This document shows positions 16,717 through 24,400 of a DNA stretch of 42,303 bases, piece by piece. Both the position numbers and the translations under genes were made by a program. The number at the start of each line of letters is the position of its first letter. Positions within the stretch are counted from its first letter, which is position 1. A model generated the notes under the pieces. That model worked only from the letters and a program-made list of their open reading frames with translations. It was not told where the DNA came from and made no database searches. The DNA comes from Gemmatimonadaceae bacterium (GTDB taxonomy: Bacteria > Latescibacterota > UBA2968 > UBA8231), in contig JAPOZM010000084.1 in NCBI GenBank assembly GCA_026706075.1, forward strand, positions 1 to 42,303, in the 5' to 3' direction.

Positions 16717-17901
16717 GTGGCGGAGATGACCGGCGAACTCGGGATGCGCTACGGCTGCAACCCCCACCAGACCGGGGCCCGCTGCTTCCTCGAAGAGGGG
16801 GACCTGCCACTGCGGGCGGTCCACAACGCGCCGAGCTACATCAACCTCCTCGACGCCCTCAACGCCTGGCAGCTGGTGCGCGAGTTGAAGGCGGCCACCG
16901 GCTTGCCCGCGGCGGCCTCCTTCAAGCACCTGAGCCCCGCCGGCGCCGCCGTGGGCCTGCCCCCGTCCGCCGCGCTACGGCAGGCGCTGTTCATCCCGGA
17001 CGAGGCCGAGCTGAGCCCCCTGGCCTGCGCCTACGCCCGCGCCCGCGGCGCCGACCGCCTCGCCTCCTTCGGGGACTGGATCGCCGTCAGCGATCCCCTC
17101 GACCTGTCCACGGCCGAGGTGATCCGCCGCGAGATGTCCGACGGCCTCGTGGCCCCGGGCTTCGAGGAGGGCACGGTGGAGCTGCTGAAGGGGAAGAAGG
17201 GCGGCGACTACAAGCTCCTGGAGATCGACGGGGGGTACGAGCCGCGGGACCCGGAGTCTCGCCAGGTCTTCGGTGTCAACCTGGAGCAGCCCCGCAACGA
17301 CTTCGTGCCCGACGACGGATTCTTCGCCAACGTCGTGACCGCGCGCAAAGAGCTGTCCGACGAGGCCCGGCGCGACCTCACGGTGGCCACCATCGCCGTG
17401 AAGTACACCCAGTCGAACTCGGTGGTCTGCGCCGTCGACGGCCAGGTCGCCGGCGCCGGCGCCGGCCAGCAGTCGCGCATCCACTGCGTGCGCCTCGCCT
17501 GCGGCAAGGCCGACCGCTGGCACCTGCGCCAGCACCCGGCGGTGCGGGGCCTGAGGTTCCGCAAGGGGCTGCGGCGCGCCGACAAGGACAACGCCATCGA
17601 CCTCTTCTTCGAGGACGAGCTCTCCGGCCCGGAGGAGGCGGCCTGGCGCGAGTGCTTCCGCGAGGTGCCCGAACGGCTGTCGGCGCGGGACCGGCGGGAA
17701 TGGCTGGACGGTGTGCGGGGGGTCGCCCTCAGCTCCGACGCCTTCTTCCCCTTCCGGGACAACATCGACCGCGCCAGCCGCTCCGGAGTGGAGCACGTGG
17801 TCCAGCCCGGCGGCTCCGTGAAGGACGACGAGGTGATCGCCGCCGCCGACGGCTACAGCATGACCATGGTGTTCTCCGGGGTCCGCCTCTTTCACCACTG
17901 A
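16717..17901 (+). CDS. purH: Stand-alone AICAR transformylase (purine biosynthesis)
   Basis: Transfers a formyl group from 10-formyltetrahydrofolate to AICAR, the penultimate step of IMP synthesis. It is 394 residues, only the transformylase half: the N-terminal MGS-type IMP cyclohydrolase domain of ordinary bacterial PurH is absent. The sequence follows the eukaryotic ATIC type closely: [32 protein letters not shown] with the catalytic Lys-His pair, [39 protein letters not shown], and the terminal RLFHH. Stand-alone proteins of this type are known in some bacteria. GTG at 16717 is preceded by GAAGAG; ATG 16726 and ATG 16744 are alternatives. Ring closure of FAICAR would have to be encoded elsewhere. 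It is 31 bases upstream of a PhyH gene and in the same run as purN. Confidence 0.92.
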   Translation: MAEMTGELGMRYGCNPHQTGARCFLEEGDLPLRAVHNAPSYINLLDALNAWQLVRELKAATGLPAAASFKHLSPAGAAVGLPPSAALRQALFIPDEAELSPLACAYARARGADRLASFGDWIAVSDPLDLSTAEVIRREMSDGLVAPGFEEGTVELLKGKKGGDYKLLEIDGGYEPRDPESRQVFGVNLEQPRNDFVPDDGFFANVVTARKELSDEARRDLTVATIAVKYTQSNSVVCAVDGQVAGAGAGQQSRIHCVRLACGKADRWHLRQHPAVRGLRFRKGLRRADKDNAIDLFFEDELSGPEEAAWRECFREVPERLSARDRREWLDGVRGVALSSDAFFPFRDNIDRASRSGVEHVVQPGGSVKDDEVIAAADGYSMTMVFSGVRLFHH

Positions 17902-17932
17902 AGGCCGAGCGAGCGATCCGAAGGGAGTGAGC

Positions 17933-18901
17933 ATGAGCCTCACCGCCGCCGAACGACGCCAGTTCCAGGAAGAGGGCTGGGTGATGAAGCCCGGCGTCCT
18001 CGACGACGCCGACCTGGAGCCGGTCCGCCGCGGCCTTCACGCCGCCGTCGACCGCGAGGCCCGGCGCGCCCGGCAGGAAGGCCTTGTGGACGAGACCTTT
18101 CCGGACGCTCCCTTCGACCGGCGGCTGGCCCTGCTGGCCGAGCGCTGGCCGGATCACCTGGCGCGGATCATGGCGCCCGTCAACAGCGGCCGCTTCGCCG
18201 GCCCGGAGTTGTTCCACACCATCACCCACCCCAGGCTGCTCGCCGTCGTCGAGGCCTTCGTGGGCGAGCGCATCATCGGCTCCTCCGTCTACCGCGTGCG
18301 GCCGAAGCTGCCCCGCTGGGAGCGCGGCGAGGTCCCCTGGCACCAGGACTCCGGCTACTTCCTGCCCCACTGCGACGATCTGCTGGTCCTCACCTGCTGG
18401 ATCCCCCTGATCGACGTCAGCGTGGAGAACGGCTGCCTGTGGGTGGTGCCCCGCGGCCACCGCAACGGCGTGCACCGGCACTACACGGGCGGCCACGGCG
18501 GCTACCTGGAGATCCCCGGCCGGGTGCCCGGCGCCGAGCCGATCCCCGTGCCGATGAAGCGGGGGGACGTCCTCTTCCTGACCAACCTCACCCCCCACGC
18601 CTCCTTCGAGAACCACAGCGACCAGGTGCGCTGGAGCCTCGACCTGCGCTACCAGGGCGCCGAGGCGCCGAACAACGTGGGGGAGGACCCCGCCGCCTGC
18701 ACGCCCGAGCGGGACCCCGTGACCATGGCCTGCTACCCTCCCGAGGCGGACTTCGTCATCCGCGACCCCCGGGCACCGGAGAGCGAGTGCCGCACGGCCG
18801 AGGAGTTCTGCGCCCTCCGCGAGAGGTTCTTCGAGACCCGCGCCTTCATGCCCGGACGCGGCTGGACCCCCCTCGCCTCGCGGGGACCGGCCGGAGACTG
18901 A
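17933..18901 (+). CDS. Phytanoyl-CoA dioxygenase (PhyH) family protein, between purH and purN
   Basis: Predicted Fe(II)/2-oxoglutarate-dependent oxygenase, 322 residues, cytoplasmic. The metal site reads His137-x-Asp139 in VPWHQDSGYF, with the distal His at 222 or 228 in LTPHASFENHSDQVRWSLDL and a 2-oxoglutarate-binding Arg233. The motif DVSVENGCLWVVPRGHR is typical of PhyH. ATG at 17933 follows AAGGGAG with a 5-base gap; the in-frame GTG at 17927 lies inside that site and was rejected. It sits between two purine genes: purH 31 bases upstream, purN 5 bases downstream. Substrate unknown. The placement raises the question whether it acts on a purine-related compound, but read-through co-expression could be coincidental. 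Confidence 0.88.
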   Translation: MSLTAAERRQFQEEGWVMKPGVLDDADLEPVRRGLHAAVDREARRARQEGLVDETFPDAPFDRRLALLAERWPDHLARIMAPVNSGRFAGPELFHTITHPRLLAVVEAFVGERIIGSSVYRVRPKLPRWERGEVPWHQDSGYFLPHCDDLLVLTCWIPLIDVSVENGCLWVVPRGHRNGVHRHYTGGHGGYLEIPGRVPGAEPIPVPMKRGDVLFLTNLTPHASFENHSDQVRWSLDLRYQGAEAPNNVGEDPAACTPERDPVTMACYPPEADFVIRDPRAPESECRTAEEFCALRERFFETRAFMPGRGWTPLASRGPAGD

Positions 18902-18906
18902 CCGCC

Positions 18907-19527
18907 GTGAGCCGGCCGCCCCTGCGCCTCGGGTTCCTGGCCTCGGGAGGCGGCACCAACATGCAGGCCATCCTCGACGCCTGCCGCGAGGGCCGCCTCC
19001 ACGCCCAGCCCCGCATCGTCATCGGCAACAACTCCAGGTCGGGGGTCCTGGCCCGGGCGCGGGAGCAGGGGATCCCGGCCCGCCACCTGAGCGGCCGCAC
19101 CCACCCGGAGCCGGAAGCCCTCGACAGGGCGATCCGCGACGCCCTGCGCGCGGAGGGGGTGGAGGTGGTCTGTCTGGCGGGCTACATGAAGCGCGTCGGG
19201 CCGAGGACCCTGGCCGCCTTCGACGGCCGCATCCTCAACATCCACCCCGGCCTGCTGCCCCGCCACGGCGGCCGGGGGTTCTACGGCCTGCGGGTGCACG
19301 CGGCGGTCCTGGCCGCCGGCGACCGGGTCAGCGGCGCCACCGTCCACGTGGTCGACGAGATCTACGACCACGGGCCGGTCCTGGCCCGGGAAGAGGTGCC
19401 GGTGGAGCCCGGCGACACCCCCAAGACGCTGGCCGCCCGCGTGCTGGAGGCGGAGCACCGCCTCTACCCGCAGACCCTGCAGAGGATCGCCTCGGGGCGG
19501 ATCGACCTCGACCGCTACGCCGCCTGA
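18907..19527 (+). CDS. purN: Phosphoribosylglycinamide formyltransferase
   Basis: Formylates GAR with 10-formyltetrahydrofolate, the third step of purine synthesis. 206 residues, close to the usual size. Visible motifs: phosphate loop SGGGTNM at 13-19, catalytic Asn111 and His113 in NIHPGLLPRHGGRGFYG, and Asp154 in VDEIYDHGPVL. GTG start at 18907 with GGAG ten bases upstream; it begins 5 bases after the PhyH stop. The C-terminal codons and downstream bases (from 19511) form one copy of the direct repeat that flanks the PHP gene. Confidence 0.95.
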   Translation: MSRPPLRLGFLASGGGTNMQAILDACREGRLHAQPRIVIGNNSRSGVLARAREQGIPARHLSGRTHPEPEALDRAIRDALRAEGVEVVCLAGYMKRVGPRTLAAFDGRILNIHPGLLPRHGGRGFYGLRVHAAVLAAGDRVSGATVHVVDEIYDHGPVLAREEVPVEPGDTPKTLAARVLEAEHRLYPQTLQRIASGRIDLDRYAA

Positions 19528-19573
19528 GCGGCTTCAACCCCGGGGATCGAGTCCGAGGAGCCCGCGGCTCCGC
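19511..19573. repeat. Direct repeat copy 1 flanking the PHP gene
   Basis: Hand alignment pairs 19511-19573 with 20420-20481, same orientation: about 52 of 62 aligned positions identical plus one gap, with the longest shared blocks CGCCGCCTGAG, ATCGAG and CCGAGGAGCC. Copy 1 starts inside the last codons of purN and ends at the base before the PHP stop codon. Read on the minus strand it encodes a stretch ending GLLGLDPRG-stop, nearly the same as the tail of the PhyH protein at 20442 (RLLGLDPWE-stop). So each copy carries a purN-like end and a PhyH-like end. Confidence 0.7.
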
Positions 19574-20398
19574 TTAGCGTTCCAGGTAGCGGAGCACCTC
19601 GTCCCAGTCACAGTACGTGCCGCCGACCATCTTCTGGGGCTCCGGGCGGGGTATGTGCATGTCCGAGCCACCGGTCTTGACCAGCCCGAGGCGGTCCGCC
19701 ACCCGTGCATACTCCTCCTCCTGGGCCTGGGTGTGCGCGGGGTGCCACACCTCGACACCGTCGAGTCCTTCGGCAGCCAGGGCGGCGATGCTCTCCTCGT
19801 CGAAGGTGAAGACGACGCCGGTGTCGTGGCCGGGATGAGCCACCACGGCGATGCCGCCGGCCTCGTGACAGGCCCGGATGGCCTCCGGAACCAGCGGGCG
19901 GCGAAGCTGGACGCCGGAAGCCTCCTGTATGGCCCCGAACTCTTCCCAGTTGGACACAACGCCCTTCTTCACCAGCAACTCGTACAATGCCCTCGACTCG
20001 TGCTCCGGATCCTCGACCTCGGCGTCGTACTCGGCGATGGTCACCGCCGCGCCCAGCCCCTGCATGTACTCCACGATCGCGAGATTGCGGCGCCTTCTCT
20101 CGGCCAGGAAGTTCTCGGCCAGGAAGTCCTCCAGGGAAGGGAGCGGGCCGTCGGGGAAAAAGCCCAGGATGTGGGCCGGTTCCCCGCGCCACGAACTGGT
20201 GATCTCGATGCCGGGCAGGAAGGTCACGCCGTACACGGGCGAGAGTCGTTGGCCTTCCGCAATGCTGTCGATGCAGTCGTGGTCGGAGAAGGTCAAGGCC
20301 GTCAGTCCCCGCGCCAAGGCCACGCTGAAGACCTCCTCCGGATCGAACGATGCGTCGGACGACGCATGGGTATGGACGTGCAGATCTGCTCTTCTCAC
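19574..20398 (-). CDS. PHP-domain metal-dependent phosphoesterase
   Basis: 274 residues, TrpH/YciV-type PHP fold that hydrolyses phosphoesters with a tri-metal site. Metal ligands are visible in DLHVHTHAS (His7, His9), FSDHDC, GIEITS, VVAHPGHD and GGSDMH. Members act on 3',5'-nucleotide bisphosphates or short RNA 5' ends; the exact substrate here is unknown. GTG start at 20398, with GGAG about 10 bases upstream; the TAA stop abuts the left direct repeat. Base composition is lower in GC than its neighbours (34/60 and 37/60 in two hand-counted lines starting 19921 and 20221). The gene plus about 20 upstream bases fills exactly the space between the two repeats, suggesting it was inserted into a former purN/PhyH junction. 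Confidence 0.9.
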   Translation of the reverse strand: MRRADLHVHTHASSDASFDPEEVFSVALARGLTALTFSDHDCIDSIAEGQRLSPVYGVTFLPGIEITSSWRGEPAHILGFFPDGPLPSLEDFLAENFLAERRRRNLAIVEYMQGLGAAVTIAEYDAEVEDPEHESRALYELLVKKGVVSNWEEFGAIQEASGVQLRRPLVPEAIRACHEAGGIAVVAHPGHDTGVVFTFDEESIAALAAEGLDGVEVWHPAHTQAQEEEYARVADRLGLVKTGGSDMHIPRPEPQKMVGGTYCDWDEVLRYLER

Positions 20399-20419
20399 GA
20401 GGTCTGTCTCCGTGGCTCC

Positions 20420-20481
20420 ACCGCTCGCCGCCTGAGAGGCTCTACTCCCAGGGATCGAGGCCGAGGAGCCTGCGGCCCAGC
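20420..20481. repeat. Direct repeat copy 2 flanking the PHP gene
   Basis: Partner of 19511-19573. It covers the last codons and stop of the PhyH gene on the minus strand plus about 22 non-coding bases that still resemble the 3' end of purN (ACCGCT then CGCCGCCTGAG). Because the similarity extends through sequence that is non-coding here, conserved protein tails alone do not explain it. Confidence 0.7.
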
Positions 20482-21341
20482 CCGGTGAGCCGGGCCGGCT
20501 CCTGGAGCCGGTGCTCCCGGTCCCGCGGGTCCCCCGGCCATCCCGCCGTCGGGCGGCGCTCCCGCCAGGCCTGGATGCGAGGCCCCGCCCCCTCGGGGTC
20601 GCCTGCCGGGGACATGGTGATGTACTGGGCCAGGCGCGGCCGGTCGGAGCGGTTGTGGCCGTTGCCGTGGGCCAGCAGCCGGTGCCAGATCAGCAGGTCC
20701 CCCGCCTTGCCGGGGATCGCCTTCACCGTCAGGCCCTCCAGGTCCGGCCGCGAGGGGTTGCGGTCCTCGGGCTGGGTCTTCACCCACTCATCGAAGATGC
20801 GGTGGAAGCCGGGCACGCACTGGAAGCCGCCCTGGTCCTCGGCGGTGTCCGTCAGGTAGAGGACCCCCTGCACGCCGAAGCGGATGGGCCGCTTCGACGT
20901 GTCCAGGTCCCAGTGGATCATCCCCTTGTTGTTCCACGCCGGCCTGTCCTCCCGCGCCGGAGGTTTCATGTTGGCGCGGTCGAGGGAGACCCACAGCTTC
21001 TCGTCGCCCCAGATCTCGGTGAAGGCCCGGTGCACCCTCGGGTACTGCCGGTTGTCCCAGATCGCCTGGTGCTGGTAGATCTCCACCATGCCGCCGCTGG
21101 AGATCGGCGAGGTCCGATGCTCGCGGGTGTAGGGGTCGTGGCGGTACCAGTCCTCGGGGTCGTCCGGGTCGATCTCGAGGAACTCCCAGATGGTCTCCAC
21201 GAGGCGGTCCAGGTTCTCCGGGGGGACGGCCTCGGGCACGACGACGTAGCCGTTCTCGTCCCAGAAGGCGCGGTCTGAATCCGAGAGGATGTCCTTGAGA
21301 TTACTACTCAAGTTCTGATCAGGTTCTGCAGTTGTCCGCAT
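20442..21341 (-). CDS. Phytanoyl-CoA dioxygenase (PhyH) family protein
   Basis: Second predicted Fe(II)/2-oxoglutarate oxygenase, 299 residues. It has His143-x-Asp145 in IHWDLD, the distal His225 in LLAHGNGHNRSDRPRLAQYI, and the PhyH-like GGFQCVPGFHR. ATG at 21341 follows a very strong GGGGGAGGGG; an in-frame ATG 20 codons upstream (MTSPSSPCC) has no such site. It is not closely similar to the PhyH protein at 17933 outside the motif regions. It is the last high-GC gene before the low-GC defence island. Substrate unknown. Confidence 0.88.
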   Translation of the reverse strand: MRTTAEPDQNLSSNLKDILSDSDRAFWDENGYVVVPEAVPPENLDRLVETIWEFLEIDPDDPEDWYRHDPYTREHRTSPISSGGMVEIYQHQAIWDNRQYPRVHRAFTEIWGDEKLWVSLDRANMKPPAREDRPAWNNKGMIHWDLDTSKRPIRFGVQGVLYLTDTAEDQGGFQCVPGFHRIFDEWVKTQPEDRNPSRPDLEGLTVKAIPGKAGDLLIWHRLLAHGNGHNRSDRPRLAQYITMSPAGDPEGAGPRIQAWRERRPTAGWPGDPRDREHRLQEPARLTGLGRRLLGLDPWE

Positions 21342-21392
21342 CCCCTCCCCCTTTGGTTCAACACCACATGGGTGACAACACGGAGAGCTCGG

Positions 21393-21408
21393 GCTGGTCA
21401 TGCCCAGC
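21393..21408 (-). terminator. Weak hairpin at the end of the druE operon
   Basis: GCTGG (21393-21397) and CCAGC (21404-21408) with a 6-base loop, overlapping the druE stop. The stem is short and no T-run follows. It is the only structure between druE and the next gene (66 bases). Confidence 0.2.
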
Positions 21409-24400
21409 TAGAAGAGGGCACGAATGTCTTGATGGACATCCGGTAGATTACGATGCAGGACGTATGAGTTGAATACCCTCACCGAAAGATCCGATCGACG
21501 GTCTAGCGGGCCCAAGGAATGGGGGGACACATCCGGGTCAATCAGGCCCGGTCGCACTCCCACAGCGACCCGCCTCCCAGCCCTCTCCACAATCAAGGGA
21601 ACTCTGATCCCGTTGACCTCAATCTCATCCGTACAGTCAAAACCATCAAGCTCCAGAAGTCGCTTCAACTGCCGCAAATCCTCAACCTGCTGCTCGACAC
21701 TGCACTCCAGATCGATCTTGCCGGTCATCGCATAGCGGAGCAAAGCCGCACCAAGGGAGCGGTCAAGTCTATCCCGGAGATGCTGGTTGAAAAAGTGCCG
21801 TAGGCAGCTCGGACAAGACTGATCGCAGCTCGATGGGCACTCATCCAAGAGAGCCAAAACGTCGCGTAGAATCTCAGGCAGGTGCCCGCCCGCGAGCTCG
21901 GCGTAGCCAGCCCCGCCAGACAATGTGTCGTAAAGGTAAATGTCCAGATGGACATCGAGGCTACCCGCAATTGGCACTATGCGAAATCCAGAGCCAAATT
22001 CTGATGGGTCAAGGTCCAGCTGCGGATGTCTGCTTGCCGCTAGACGCAGCCCCTCTGCGACCGAGTACAGGGCATCCTCAAGGGTGCGAAGCGCGATTGC
22101 ATGCCGAGTCTGCGTGATGACAGGGTAGGACACGGCCAATCGGAGCAATAGCAGGTCTGTCGTGAAGATGTGCCCAAGAAAGACATTCCTGTAATCTCCA
22201 CTGCAGTTCCTGGGTGCCGGCGGCCGGGTATAGGTCCGTTCAATGTTGTATGGACGGGTGTGCGTTGTTCGCGGTTGGGCGGTAGTAGCTGCGGCTCCAC
22301 ACTTCTCGCAAACCCAGAATCCATCATGGGCCTCTTCTCCAAGAGGCCCCTTGTTGATGGTTACCAGTCGGCGATCAGCTGCGACCGCAAAGGACAACCG
22401 CTCACCGGCGTCCACTAGACTTGGTAAGTCATCCGGTCCCACTGGTACCGGGAACTGCGCCACAGTCGCATAGGTGATCTCCTGCTCTCGATCACCCTCC
22501 CGCAGCGCCCGCCCCTCTTCGGGCAAGAATACCTCAGGAAGGATCATCGTATGTGTTGTCAAGCTGCCCGCACAGACTGGACACACCTCAAGCTCAAGGT
22601 CCTGATCAAGATCTTGCACATAGCTGCATCTCTCACAATGGATGAGAGTCCGCGAGGTTCGGAATAGCGGCTCCGCGCGGTCTGGCTCGACCGGAAGAAG
22701 GTCAGCGACGACCCCGCCTGCCCGATACGTCTCCTTGTTGATTACGATCAGCCGGCCAGGCGCATACTCACTTAATGCCTTCTCTATGCTCTGCTGTGGG
22801 CGTTCAAGAACAGCTACCCTCCATCGGTTGTCCTTGGTCTTCTCCAAGCGCTCGACCAAGAAGCTGGCCAAGTCTGTTGGGAACGCATAGCTTGGCAGAA
22901 GCCCGTGGAAGAACAGGAACTCCAAGAGTTCCTCCTGCACCAAGCTTTCGGACTCTCCGGACCCCTCGTCGCTTGACGAAGTGCCTTCCGAGACTACTGG
23001 CCCATGCGACACAGGAAGAAGCGCTGCAAGTCGTCCCAATTCGGCGATTAGGTGTCGGGCGGCGTCCGAAATCCACTCGCTGCGGGACTGGGTCTCGGTT
23101 CGCAGTGACTCCGGCAGCCAATCGCTAATCCTATCGCCAAGGTCACCATCCGAAGAAGTAACGCGCACCTCGATCCAACTGGCAAAGGACCTAAGGTCCA
23201 AACCTCGATCCCCTGTTCCGTGAAAGAAATCAACAGTCTTCCCGAGTGCGCGTGAGAGGCTCGAGGTTGTGCCACCCACGAGGATGCTATGCTGGTCCAT
23301 GTACTCGTGGAAGAATGTCTGTAGCAGGTAAGAATTAACGTGCCGACGCGCGATCTTTGGGTTGTCTACCTGCACTTCTGGATCGCGTGGCGGTCCAGAC
23401 ACAATCTGTCGTGGCTCAAGGAAGTAGTAACTGTCGTGAGGACCGCCTTGTGCATAGGTGACTATGGTAGAAACGGAGGATCCTCTGCGACCGGCCCGGC
23501 CGGCCCGCTGTTGATAATTCTCCCGTTGGGGCGGAACGTTACGCATCCCAATGGCCACTAACGACCCAATATCAACCCCGACTTCCATCGTAGTAGTACA
23601 GCTGAGAACATCAATCGGGCGGTCCCCTTCGGAAAGCAAGAGGTCTCGAAATCGAATCTCGTGCTGTTCGGTCGTAGCATGAATCCGTCCAGTATCCCTG
23701 TTGGAGAGCTGCGCGGTGTGCTCCTCAACAGAAATGCTGCGCAACCGGGGAGTCCTGCCAAGGGCTTGGGCAACGGGATCTCTCCAGAATCCCTTTCTCG
23801 CGCGTACATAGTCGCTTGTCCTTGGGTCTAGCTCTGTTACAGCTGGTGAGCCACAATGCACACAATGCGCTCGAACTGTCGTAGCCATCAAGTTGGTACA
23901 CTCCCCGCACTGCCACCACTTGTGCGAGAGATCGATTTGAAGCGCGACCTTATCTCTCTCGACAAACCAACCACCGCTGGCCTGTCGATGACCAAGTGCA
24001 TCGCAGTATAGCTGCTCAAGATCTGACACCTTCGGCTGATCAATATCAAGCAGGCGGGGAAGGGTCGATCGAAGACTCCTCGCAAAGCGGCCATCGGCTC
24101 CCCAAGCGGTACGCCAGTACCCAGCGGAGGCGGCCCGGACCGAGTCGGAAAGGTCCGGATCGAAGGCGAACCCGTCAGTCACACTGGCGATCCAGGCGAT
24201 CGCAAGGCTTCGAACATCGCCTGAAGAGAGACCAAGGGAAGTCTCGGAGGCGGCTGTGCTCAGCACTCTGAGACCGCGCCGAGAGGGTTTCAAGAAGCCT
24301 ACCGTCGCCCCGGCCAAGGAGTAGTATCGGCCACACAATTGGGAAAGTAGGGCGCTCAGATAGCGTCCGGGCAACTCCCCCGGTTCGAACTCTTCCAACA

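Noticed and set aside
19534..19959. A 141-codon minus-strand frame overlapping the PHP gene and ending in GLLGLDPRG
   Set aside because: The upstream part is a shadow of the PHP gene; only its last codons matter, as the PhyH-like tail within direct repeat copy 1.
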